From: Isoetes taiwanensis
Taxonomy: Eukaryota; Streptophyta; Lycopodiopsida; Isoetales; Isoetaceae
Length of the DNA: 64,000 nucleotides
NCBI GenBank assembly: GCA_021234155.1
Contig: JAJEKV010000108.1
Coordinates: 1,631,669 to 1,695,668 of the forward strand
Direction: 5' to 3'
Under the pieces are notes generated by a model, which was not told where the DNA came from, did no database searches, and saw nothing but the letters and a program-made list of their open reading frames with translations. Each line of letters opens with the position of its first letter. The first letter of the stretch is position 1. The position numbers and the translations under genes are program-made. Below, in pieces: positions 20,000 through 31,034 of the stretch.

Positions 20000-21480
20000 A
20001 TTTGGGGCTTTACATGTGATTGTTCACCCGTTTTTGGTAATAATTTGATTTCGATTACATTTGATGCTAGACATACATACTTACGCTATAAGAATATTTA
20101 CGCTAAAGAATTTGTTGAGTTTCACCAAAACAAACATAATCAAATATAGTACACTCTAAAACATGGTGACGAACGCATTGCAATAGTTTTAATGTGTATC
20201 TAGCTATGGCTATATACTGTAGGGGTCACCAAAACTTTTCCAACAATGGGTGAAAAAGTTCAATCTAAATAATTCAATCTTGATCCACAATAAGAGTATT
20301 GGAATGATCCTTTGGTAGACCCATTTTATGGTATATCTTATGGGCTATATGTATCCAAATTTTCTCAACAATAGTATATACATTATACAATATCTCAAAC
20401 CAAGAATGCAATTTAATTAACAAAAACTATTTTATTTTCAACTTTTCCTTGCCCATATTCTTAAGTGGTCCATATCTGGTTCACCTCTCTAATATATAAA
20501 TCTCTTCATTGGAATAGCAGGGAGTGGCAAACAAAAGGAATCAAATCTCTTCATTGGAATAAACAAAAGGAATCAATATTTTTCGGAATGTGGTATGAGA
20601 GTTTATTTGGTTATGACTTTTTTGAAAAAAAAAAAAGGTTCATAGTAATATTCATGAGAATGTCAATGAAACCAAGATCATAATAGCCCTTCCTTCCAGG
20701 GTTGTCCCATAATTCATGAAGAATAATGGACAATGAAATGGTAAAAAGAATCAAAAATCATTAGGGCGGATTTGGGGTCTCAAAATGGCCCGTATCTTGG
20801 ATGCCGAATTCCCGTCATGTTTCGCATGACCAATGATGTTTGGCGCATTTTTTCCAAAGTCGATATTAGTTGGCAAGTAGAAAGAGGAGCAGGCTTACTT
20901 GGCATCCACATGGCGAAATTTCATAGGACATGTGTGTGCATTCATTGCAACCACATTAATGGCCCGCGTTTTTGAAAATCAGATCGCGGACCAAAATAAT
21001 GGCTACTTTTCCTCCCTCCATCGTGCACATGCCCACATGCACCAACCACCTTCAAGATTTCCATTGTTCACATTAAGCCGCTTACGGTGCATCCCTCTCG
21101 CCTTCGGGCTCTTCATTTGGAATCCAAGTCTCCAATAAGGTGCGTGTTTTATGGGTGACATAGAGTTAAGCAACAACGGGAGGCGACAAAGCGGACAAAC
21201 AAACGTCGTTACATGCCATGTTTTACTACCCAAATTTTCGATGAAGTTTTCCTACTTTTCGGCTCTTCCCATTCATCATTATTGCTCTCTCGCCATTCAT
21301 TCTTACAATTCAACGTACCGTCGATCGACCGACGGTGGAAGGATATCTATCCATAGGCTCGTGGGTGAGAATGCTATCCTTATCGAAGGGTGACTATGGA
21401 GTTATCGCCGGGGCGACATTCATCGCAATGAATAGGTAGAACTATAGGGTTCAAAATAAATGCTATGGATAGTATATTGC
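20000..21480. other. Unassigned AT-rich sequence
   Basis: Nothing recognised; frames are short. A local repeat of AATCTCTTCATTGGAATA occurs near 20500 and 20545. Confidence 0.35.
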
Positions 21481-21517
21481 AAAAAAAAAAAAAAAGGGAA
21501 GGGAGGGGGGAAAGGAA
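21481..21517 (+). repeat. Homopurine tract with possible G-quadruplex
   Basis: Fifteen A, then GGGAAGGGAGGGGGGAAAGG. Four G3 tracts are available within 15 bases, so this could fold into a compact quadruplex. Confidence 0.6.
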
Positions 21518-21559
21518 TTTGAAGAGGAGGATATTTGCAAATTTGCACCCTCAATAATA

Positions 21560-21635
21560 CATGGATCACACCATCGCGAAAATGCATATGCACTTTGTAA
21601 ATGTGTAGTGAGATTTCGGCGTCATGTGATCCTTG
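21560..21635. repeat. Fold-back repeat, outlying copy
   Basis: ATGGATCACACCAT on the left and CATGTGATCCTTG on the right form the arms. It is the same family as the array at 22155-23230. Confidence 0.5.
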
Positions 21636-22154
21636 CTTTTTTCTTCCCTCTTCTTGATTTATATTCACTCAATGAATCAAATATTTTTCTTTGGGCTATA
21701 TTTATCGGATGTCGGGATTTGAGACTAGGGAAAAGCATTACTAGCATCGTTGTTGTCTAAATATGGACATAAGAGACATGCTTTTCCAAGATATACATTC
21801 GAGGGCAATGGGCATCTAGTTTTCGTTGTAAAGTTGTGGGAGCGAGGCTTGAAAGTCAGTCCCATGATCTCTTTTAAGCGTAATTGTGCAAGCCTTATGA
21901 GAGAATGGTGTCCTTACAATGAAGAAATGTTTGATAAGGCGTGCATCCGTGGTTGTTGAAAAAATGAGTTACAAAATATTTGCTCCATTAGGGTGTTTAC
22001 TAATGCCCTACACAAAAGCTCCAAAGACATATTGTATAAAAATGTCGCTTTCATGAGCCTTGGATCAGTTAACTCAAAGTGTCACATATGGAAACATTGT
22101 TAGGTTTGATAAAATAACATAAAAATCTTATTTAATAAAGCTTTGGTTGTTGGT

Positions 22155-23230
22155 AAAGTGTTGGCTTATTGATTAAGTGTTTGTATTTTGCTTTGGGACC
22201 CTCTTTGAAAAGTTTAGTTCATAAAACATAATATAACTTGGAATGATACACATATTTTATATGCAAATGGGAGACTATTGATGAGGGACTTGGTGTTATT
22301 ATCACATTGACAACAAACAAGAAAGTGGATCACCACCATGCAATTTAGTATATTCCAACCTTTTAGCTTATCTAAAATTAATTTTGGTGTGATCTTTTTG
22401 GAAAAAGATGACTTCCTATAGTAAAATTACTTTGATTATCTTTTAATAAAAAAATATATATGTGTCTTATTTGAAGTTAAGTGTGGATATGTGACGTGCT
22501 CATTTATTGATAAAGTGTTTGCTTTTTTGAAAAGGGCTAATAACTTTGTACTACTAGAGTTGGTAAAAGTATTTTTTAGATGCAAATAGGATGCTTGATG
22601 TCCTTCTTAAAAAAGATATGCTCTTTGAAAATGACTAATAACTTTATGCACTTGGGGTGGTAAAGCGTTAAAATGAGAAGGGTACTTGTGTTTAATTTTA
22701 ATTTGACAACAAATAAAAGTGGATCACGACGCGAGGAATTTAGTGTGTTCCATTTTGTTGCATATGTACTATTACGCTTGGTGTGATCCTTCTTGAAAAA
22801 TAATATGCTCTTTGAAAAGGGATAATGACTTATGTACTTAAGAGTGGTAAAGCATTTTAGATACAAATAGGAATGAGTACTTGTGTTTAATTTTAATTTG
22901 ACAACAAATAAGAAAGTGGATCACACCATGCGAAGATTTAGTGTGTCCTTTTTTTTTTGCATATGTATTATTAAACTTGGTGTGATCCATCTTGAAAAAA
23001 AAATAGCTTTCAAGTAAAAAGGAAAGAAAAGAAATATCTTATTTAAAGTGTAAAGTGTTAGTATATAAAGTGTTAGTTTATTAAAATACTATTTGTTTTA
23101 AGCTAAGTTGTAAAGTTCAATATTTGTGTTTTCTATTTATTTTTTACGCAAGGATCACCTAACCTTGAATTTTTATATGCAATTACTTCAAGCATGAAGA
23201 TTTAGCATCATATGATCCTCTTTAAACAAG
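22155..23230 (+). repeat. Loose tandem array of fold-back units, period about 200 bp
   Basis: Units repeat TTTAATTTGACAACAAATA, GTGGATCACACCATGC, GATTTAGTGTGT, GCATATGTATTATTA and GGTGTGATCC, joined by CTCTTTGAAAAGGG..TGGTAAAGC spacers. In the clearest unit TGGATCACACCA (22917-22928) faces TGGTGTGATCCA (22978-22989), an exact 12-bp stem. Related units lie near 22330, 22710 and 23155, increasingly diverged. No coding capacity. Confidence 0.7.
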
Positions 23231-25133
23231 GATGGCTTTGACCTTCAATGTTCATAAATTTTATGAATGTTTGCATATAAGAATGTCACATATCATATTT
23301 TCTTAAAAATGGTCATCAAATGGATAACTAGTCAAAGAGTTCTTCTACTACTTAAAGAGTTTCAAGACTCATTTTTCTATAATTTAAATAGCAATAGATT
23401 TTTAAAGGAATCTATTGTTAAAAGTAGTCAAAGACTTCTTGTATTAGCAGTATCTAAACACAAACCTTTGTATAAACCCTTCACATTGCAAAGTATAATG
23501 TCATTTATTAGCATCTTCACGGACATTTCCCCTTCCTTATCGGAAGCAGACCCATCTCAAGGGCGTATTAGATTAGACCAATGCCTTCATCCTCTCTCAA
23601 TCTCTTACAATATCCTAGGAGGCCGAGTCACAAAGTCACCACAAAATCGGGACTAAACTTGGCGTCCTGAAATGATGGTTTCTTGCCACTCAACGGATCC
23701 AATGGATATAAACTGTCATCGCCTAGATACCGATTAATTTTTGAGCACCAAAAGACACAACACGTCGAGTCTAGTTCTTATTTTTAGACATCTTTTTTTG
23801 CGATTGAAGGTGGAGCATATTAAGTGAGTCGGTTGGATCCTTATCCACATCATTTGGAGCTTCCATCTTTGCGTGGATCGCAGTAGCTTGAAATGAAGTG
23901 TACAATTTGTATGCTTGACTGGTAACCGTTGTGAGCGACGCGTCAGGTACTAACCTCGTTTTGAAATTTACAGCGTGCATATGGAAATCGAAAAGTCCAT
24001 TCTCTACAATCCATGCTTTTATACATTAAGCAAATTCAAATTCGAGATTGTAGGGGTGGGAAGAGCACATGTAATGGGATGAAGTAAAGATCTGGGTTAA
24101 TCTTTGGGTTCCACATGGGCCAATTTACTTGTGGCCAACCTTAAAACCTCAGACGGGAACAGAACCAAAAAATTAGGGCGGATTTGGAAAATGTGCCAAG
24201 ATCCAACTATTAAGTGATCACGTATTTGAATTTTTTGAAGCCAGGTGAAACCGCTGGAGGAGGAGCTTCAGTGAGGAGACCTAAACTCTCCATGTGAACC
24301 ACCCATAAAGAAACGCCCGATCGCGTATACTCACGAAATAAAGTCTAGCCTAGAAGCTTCAACCACACACATTCAAATTTTGGAAATGTGGAAGTATGGC
24401 CATGGCCTCTAAATGAAAATATAAGCGCCAAGAATGTTGGGCATAGGCGGTATCGACAGGCAAGAACCTGCGCCCGAATCGGAGTTCTTGGGTATGCTGC
24501 CTCAATGCAAAAGTGGCTTTTAGAGAGAAACCACATATTGCATCGACTGTCGACAACCAAATTAAATACATGTAAAGCCATGAATCGCGTCACATGATAG
24601 GAGGAATATTTCCGATAAATCGTAATGATGGGATTTTGGTATCCTAGGTGGCATGGGAAAAAGAATGAGGAAATATGGCGTGGAATGGTGATAGGAAGCC
24701 ATTTTGGGATTAAATCAGCCTAATGTGCAATGATTATATCATATAAAACTAAGTAAGCCCAAAGCCATTGATCCCTTTTCTACTCACAAAGGGAGGAAGG
24801 TAAGGAGTCCAACATACATATGTCTTTTGAGGGGATCAAAACTTCAATCATCCACATGAGCGTAAAGAATTATTTTCACGCATTTAATGTTACCCATAAG
24901 AAGGGCATAATTTTTACTGGAAACAAACTTTAGAATTGAGAATTGAACCTTCAAAGCCTCGATGATAGAGAAAGTTACATGCTAAAATAGATGTTCAATA
25001 GAGGAAGCATACAATCAGGATCCATCCGGTCGGTTGTCCAGCAGCAGAGTACTACTGTAACGCCATTGATTCTAAGCGCACAAAAATTTACCACACTTGT
25101 ATCCGATTCCTTTAGGTTCATGTAATGGACGGC
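23231..25133. other. Unassigned sequence
   Basis: The longest frame (129 codons, plus strand, from 23267) has no recognisable motif, and I do not call it a gene. Confidence 0.3.
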
Positions 25134-25480
25134 TACCATAGGGCGATCCACAATGATGAACAATACAGTTGTAAGGAATGCCAACATTTTGTATGGGCTA
25201 AGTAAAGATCAAATTCATCTTCAAAAACTTCGCTTTCTTCCGGTTCTTTCCTCATTGGGAAGAGCAAAGCATTCTGCTTTGCTCCCCAATCGTCACATAA
25301 AGGCACTTATGGGTTGCACATGTATAATGACTATATTGTCACCATTTTCACCGGCATTTGCACTCTCATCATTAAAGATCAACACGGACCTACCTTTTGG
25401 CACAAGCAACTCAAAGCTGCATGCATAAAGACCACAATAGATCGAGGCAAAACCTATTTTTTTCTCACAGAAGCCGAGTG
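25134..25480 (-). pseudogene. Unrecognised protein fragment, minus strand, one frameshift
   Basis: Two abutting frames read like one protein. The first has CGLYACSFELLVPKGRSVLI then NDESANAGENGDNIVIIHVQ and stops at about 25311. One base over, it continues PLCDDWGAKQNALLFPMRKE then EESEVFEDEFDLYLAHTKCW to a TAG at 25134. The acidic, hydrophilic composition and the join across a single indel suggest a decayed gene. I do not recognise the family. Confidence 0.35.
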
Positions 25481-26445
25481 GAAAATCCTTGATCTTTGTT
25501 TCTTCCTCCTGGTCTTATTTTGGATCATTGAAGGCCCTCTACAAATCCAAAATGCAAAGAACGCCAAAGATAGTCTTTATGCCCGATGCTTGCCTATTAC
25601 GCCAAGACCGGCCAATTCAAATCCCCGCCGATTACCCGTACGTATTGATTTCTAGCCATCACGGAATATCTTGGATGTAGGCTACTTAAATTTGCCATAT
25701 AAAGACAAGAATGCATAAAGACACGAATATTTTACCCGGGCGGCGCGAGTGTTTTGCCGTCTATGTAGAAATGCATTTTGCTGCCGCGACCCTAAGCAGG
25801 CTCGAGGTGCCGCCAGCCATGACTCTGCATAAAACAAATGTTGATTAAGTAAAAGGCAAAAATACCCAGCACAAAGGGAGATTGAACTCTGAGAAAACTC
25901 GAGGTAAGCATAGGCTTCTGAGAATGAAGCCATGGCGATGGAAGCTAGAAGCTGGCGGCTCGAGGCCATGGATGATTCAACCCTAGTGCGTCAGCCCTTA
26001 GCATGGTCACCACAAACTTTGCATATAGCTCATGAAACATCAGCGGCCCGATCAAAGTACTATGCTCACATCTTGAAAACACATGAAGCAAAAACATGAA
26101 GTTTTTGCGACGAAGAGAATCACGCCCTTGAACGTACATGCTTTCGCCCAAAATACGTAGAGAATCAAGTAAACATGAAAGAAACTTGGCTTCCTATTCA
26201 TGAATTTCTCGATCTTATAAAATCAAGCGGAAATTGAAGATCCCGGTAATGAGTTCCGTGACTCACATTCTTACTTGATAACATGAAAGAAGTATGAGAG
26301 AATGGATTGCGGAGGAGGAGCTAGCGGCTCGAAGGTGCTTCTGCCGCCCTCGCTAACCCTAGCAAAAAAACCATGTTATTTTTAAATGTCGGTATTGGCA
26401 TCATCTCCTCCATTGATTTCATCAAATCACGGGCCTTAAAATTAG
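25481..26445. other. Unassigned, weakly coding-like on the minus strand
   Basis: Minus-strand frames of 68 and 95 codons overlap near 25960. They may be upstream parts of the fragment at 25134-25480, but no motif supports it. Confidence 0.25.
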
Positions 26446-26482
26446 AGTTAAACCCTTACCGCAATAACATTATAATATAAGA
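26446..26482 (+). repeat. Related 38-bp-type end, copy D
   Basis: CCTTACCGCAATAACATTAT then AATATAAGATGG, the same orientation as copy A at 10527. Confidence 0.65.
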
Positions 26483-26899
26483 TGGTGTTATTCTGGCGTA
26501 TAGTGTCCTCAAGGACCACGGGAATAATCCTCAGCGGCCAGCTCTTGGCAGCTATCTTCATGTTGACCAGATGCAATTTTAGTAAATTGTTGCTTCTCGG
26601 TCATTTCGCTTTATAGCGGTGAGCTCTCTTAGCGATCTCCCTTTTCGGGCACAGCCAGGGCGAAATTAACTCCACAGCATTATTTCCATGCACCGGTTCA
26701 CGTCTATCGGCATGATTATGCAGTAGGTGAAATTCACCGGTTCCACTTCATTAATATACTTAAAACGCAACAAAGAGGGCATCCGGTGAAACATCTGAAT
26801 CGAGACCTAAGACAAAGAGGCAAAGCCAGACCGGGGAATTAAGAGCCATGGCTTCATTTGCATATGAGTCAATGCATAAACATTTCCACTAGCGCGTTT

Positions 26900-27415
26900 G
26901 GTCGCGAGAGGCCTCCTGGCCAGGCCCCTCACCTTGCTTAATGTTCGTGAAGAAGATGGTTCGAAGGAGAGTGTAAGCTCCCGGTGGAAATCGGAAACCT
27001 TCTTGTTTCCGTAATCGAGATGCACTAGAGAGCGCCAACATATGATGCAATCTACCAAACAAATGGTAGCGATGGTATGTTGCTTGTGGAAATGCTCTTA
27101 ACTTCCATTAGTGTTTATGCGGACTTCCGGATACAAAATTAACACCATGGCTCTCATTGCCTCAATTCAATCGCCTACAATGCAACAGTAGCTCCTTAGG
27201 GATCTTGATTAAGGTGCATTTTCTCTTTGGTTGCGAGAGGGGCCTCGACCGGGATTCGAGCCCCTCCATTCATAATGTCGAGGGAAGATGGTTCAAAAGG
27301 TGACTCGGTAGATTGAGAGCCCGCCGTGACGATAAATAAGAAGAATACACTAGAGAAGCATAACACATGAAGCAAACGCCTACAAACAAATGGCCGATGG
27401 TAGCGTTGCTTAGTA
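26900..27415 (+). repeat. Direct duplication, period about 330 bp
   Basis: Four landmarks recur in order at a shift of 329-332 bases: GGTCGCGAGAGGCC / GGTTGCGAGAGGGGCC, GAAGATGGTTCGAAGG / GAAGATGGTTCAAAAGG, CAAACAAATGG, and GATGGTA..GTTGCTT. The copies are well diverged. Confidence 0.65.
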
Positions 27416-27479
27416 GATTCTTCTTATTACTCTTGCGTATCGGGCAGTTCGATTGTTGTACGTGGACTTGGAATGCAGG

Positions 27480-28180
27480 AAGATTAAATGACGGTGAAGA
27501 CGGCTGGCTGGGGCACAGGACCCGATGCACGCAGGGGCGTCCAGTGGCGGGCTCCGCATTTGCCCGGCAACAGGCGCCACAAAGGCAGGCCGGCAGGCCG
27601 GGCAGCGGCAGGCGCAGCAGCTGAGACACCAGAATGAAGCTGCGGCGGAAAGGCGGGCGCATTGTGGGAGCTGCAAGAGCCAGAGCGCACGGGAACCGAG
27701 TGACGCCGGCGTTTGCCCAGCAACCAGGGCTAAAGGCAAAACACGGGTTGCCGAGTGAAACGGTGGTGGGGCATTTGCGGCTGGGACACTAAAGAGAACA
27801 CGGGCTCCGGAAATGACTGGTAGAAGCGGAAAACGGCCGGGCTTTAAAGTGGCTGGACGTCCGGAAGCCGGGCCGTTGGCCGCCGGCAACGAGACCTGAA
27901 GCTGGCTGAACGGCAGGCTGGTTTGGGGATGGCTGGCAAAGAACGTGCGGTGGGTGACGCGGCAGCCTTGCCAGAACCGGTAGGTGGAACAAACTGTTTT
28001 GCGGAAACTTGTGTCTTTGCTTTCGAAGTGGCTGGTATGAAATGGCGCCCGAAAACGAAAAAAGAACCAAAAAAGATTGCTTTCCGGCCGGCTGGGCTAG
28101 GTCTTTGGCGGCTAGGATGGCTCTTGAAATTTGGAATCAAAGCGAACGAAGCAAATGAGGTCCTCGAAATAGTGAGGTAG
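27480..28180. repeat. GC-rich island of GGCTGGC/GCCGGC/GCAGGC words
   Basis: About 700 bases much richer in G and C than either side. Overlapping open frames on both strands (up to 159 codons on the minus) are Ala/Pro/Arg-rich in one strand and Gly/Arg-rich in the other, as composition alone predicts. No conserved domain seen. Confidence 0.45.
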
Positions 28181-29106
28181 TAACTAACTTTGGCGGCCCC
28201 GGCTGTCTTGTACCCGCAGGCAACTAGGGCCCTGGCGGTCGACTAAGCCCATAGGCGCCAGTAGCCATGCCGTGGCGATCGGTATACCCGCCATGCGAGT
28301 GGCCCGAATCCGGACCAATGCCCCAAATTCTTACTTTCGATTTGAGATATTTCCGGCCCATGGCCGCCCCGAAATTTGAACATAAAGGGATTTAAAAAAT
28401 CCAGCGTGAATTTGAAGAGCGTGCGATTTTAGCATAAAATTCAAAATTCCGCCCGTAATTTGGAATTTGGATGCCACTGTGCACATTTGAATCGTCCGCT
28501 TCTTTTAAAATTGTACTTTGCATTTAAAGCTTTGTACACGTCGTAGTTCTCCCTCTTAAAGCGACCATGAGTGCAATAGCCAGTTTTAGTGCGGTTCAGA
28601 GGGTACTTTCGAATCCGCTGCTGGATTTAAATTTCTGCCCATTTCGCGCGCATAAAGTCGGCGCGGCTTTTCACCGAGCGCCTAAGCGGAAACTTTGCAA
28701 AGGCGCGTCGCGTCTTCGGCCAGGAAACTCTTAACTGGCGCTCGAAATCCAATTGATTCTTGCGGGCTCTTCTTAAGCTCAGTTCTTGGCGAATTCATAT
28801 CTTGGGATCGGCTTGTTTTTCTTGTTCCATCTCTTTGCTCGATTACAACATACCACTATGGATCTATCAATATCAAGTAAGTCCACTATTTAAGATTATG
28901 TTCTATTGCTGCCATGTATATAGGCGTGTTTAAATGCTTAAATTCATCTTGATTGGACCACGGAACCTTGGTTTCAATTGCAAAGTTAATAGGAGATTAC
29001 TATGTTATGCATGCACACCGCTCTTATTGATACATGTATAGCAATGGGAGCAAGAATGCATAACACGCGACTCGAAATAGATAATGATAATTCGTAAAAT
29101 GGCGCC
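28181..29106. other. Unassigned sequence right of the GC island
   Basis: GC content falls back to normal. The word AATTTG(A/G)A recurs between 28370 and 28470. No gene seen. Confidence 0.3.
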
Positions 29107-29325
29107 ATGGCCATTCATCTGGAATGGTGCACTTGGATCAAATGAAGCCCGAGCCATTTGTTCAAATGCACCACTAAAATGGTGGTCTAAATGAAACCAT
29201 GGCCATTTTGGTGAAATGGTGCGCGGTGAAATAGTGTAAATTTGGAACCCGAATGGAATACATGCAAAGAAGCCATTTTGCTCGAAATGGTGCACTAGGA
29301 TCAAATGGAAACCCGCGATAGGTGT
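29107..29325 (+). repeat. Degenerate minisatellite, GCCATTT..AAATGGTGCAC units
   Basis: About four units of 45-70 bases built from GGCCATTTTG, AAATGGTGCAC, GGATCAAATGGAA and CCCGA. CCATTT and AAATGG alternate, so each unit can pair with itself. Confidence 0.65.
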
Positions 29326-30653
29326 GAGATTTAGGGTTAAATAGGCCGTAGGCCATTTCGTCGAATCATTCATTTCGATAAATAAAACCGTTGGCTCCAA
29401 ATTTACACCAAAATTTGTTTTACCTTTGTACTATATAAGCCATTTGTTTATTGCTTATTTTTCATCCTATTTCATCTACTTATTTAAAGTTTTTTGAGGA
29501 AGTGATTAACTCCATGGCCGGCGCTAATGCTTTTCCGTGTAAACGCTTTTTACGGTTGGGACCGTTTTCGTAGATGTTTCTGCGGAGGTGTCGTTATTTC
29601 GGCGGCTGACCAGTTTCTCCGCATTCCATGATGAAACCTTCGAACAAAACCGGACATTCTTGCGGGGTTTCCAAGGCAAAAGTTCACGGATCATGAAGTC
29701 GCCACAAAGGCGGGGTCTTTCTTTTTCCTCTTATGGCTCCATTGGTGGAGCTTCGGATCGATTCTTGGGCTTTGGAAACCAAGTTTTAGCGTATTTTTTT
29801 TCGGATTGAAGAGTATCCATCCATTTTTATTGATTGAATAGGTTCATAGCGGTCTGTTCGCCTACAGGATCTGGCCTCTTTCATTTTTAGGGAGTTAAGG
29901 GGAAAATTGCCAAGTAGATTACGTTTCCTTACCACGGTTACCGCGGTTTTCATTTTTCTGGTAGAGAGGGGATTGGTTGCGATAAAAACTTCAAGCTAAA
30001 TCTTTTTCAGCAGTCGATCTACTGTTTCTTTGATTTTGTTCGGAGTTTTTTATTCGAGGTTGCGATGGCTGAGTTAATGGAAAGGTGCATTTGTTCCTTC
30101 TTAGGCCCCTTTCTTCAATGTCAATTCCATGGTCTTCCGCGCCATCTTTTTCGATCTGGCGGTATGCAATGGAATTAACATCCATGAGATCCTGCTTCAT
30201 TGTTTGGCGACACATGGTTTTGAACCACCTCTACATGGTAAAGGCAGGTCATACTTGAATACGTTACCGGACATGCATTTGGTGTTTGTATCTAGGGCAC
30301 CATCACCGAAGCTTCTACTTGGTTTTACATTACCCACTTCATTCTTAAAGAGTTGATTCTCTTCATTTGAAGTCTTATTTAGAGCCATTGGTGATTGTAG
30401 GTTCTGGCCACTGTGAAAGTAGCTTCTTGCAAACAAGATCAGGAAGGTGAACCCTTTCTAAGTCTTAAGAAACGTGTTTATAACATATTTCTACTGATGA
30501 AACATTTAACTAAATCGTAGTCATCTTCTTTTATAATCTGCACCCTTTTAGATTATTCTGTATCATTGTTTTTTATTTTTGCTATTGCTACAATTATCAG
30601 TTTTGCTGAAGGCAAGAGTAATTTTTTTTAAGTTATAATATTACAAGCCTTTT
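29326..30653. other. Unassigned sequence
   Basis: A 73-codon frame at 29588 (plus) contains RRGLSFSSYGSIGG but no known motif. Otherwise featureless. Confidence 0.25.
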
Positions 30654-31034
30654 TTGATGCCTTCTATACTTAAAACAGGAAATCCTTCATGTTCAAGAGC
30701 TATACCATCAAACATGTTGCATATGAATTTTGATGATGGCACGAAGAAGTTTTCTTGTGACTCTATCACGTTAAACCGTCCAATTGAAATAACCTTTGAA
30801 GTTTACAAGGCCGGGGTGCATAAGAAATTATGTTCTATCTTAGATAATCGCATACAAAAAATGGTTGATGCATAATGCTTTGTACAATAATGATATTCCT
30901 TATCTTGATTGATTGATGATTCTGAAGCAGTACGCCGATTTATTAAATCCTTTAATAGAGGGATACCATCATTTCCATCAGGTATTTGTACATTGATTAC
31001 TGAGGTGTTGAAGTTGATCACGAGGTTTGCATGA
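30654..31034 (+). pseudogene. Two coding-like fragments, plus strand, product unknown
   Basis: The first frame (to 30875) includes NMLHMNFDDGTKKFSCDSIT and EVYKAGVHKKLCSILDNRIQ. The second (30921-31034) reads SEAVRRFIKSFNRGIPSFPS, then GICTLITEVLKLITRFA before TGA. Residue use is protein-like, and the two may be exons or one frameshifted frame. I do not recognise a family. Confidence 0.3.

Noticed and set aside
27410-27889. 159-codon minus-strand open frame
   Set aside because: Within the GC-rich island with competing frames on both strands and no recognisable motif.
29330-29345. Interstitial telomere repeat
   Set aside because: Only a single TTTAGGG occurs; no array.
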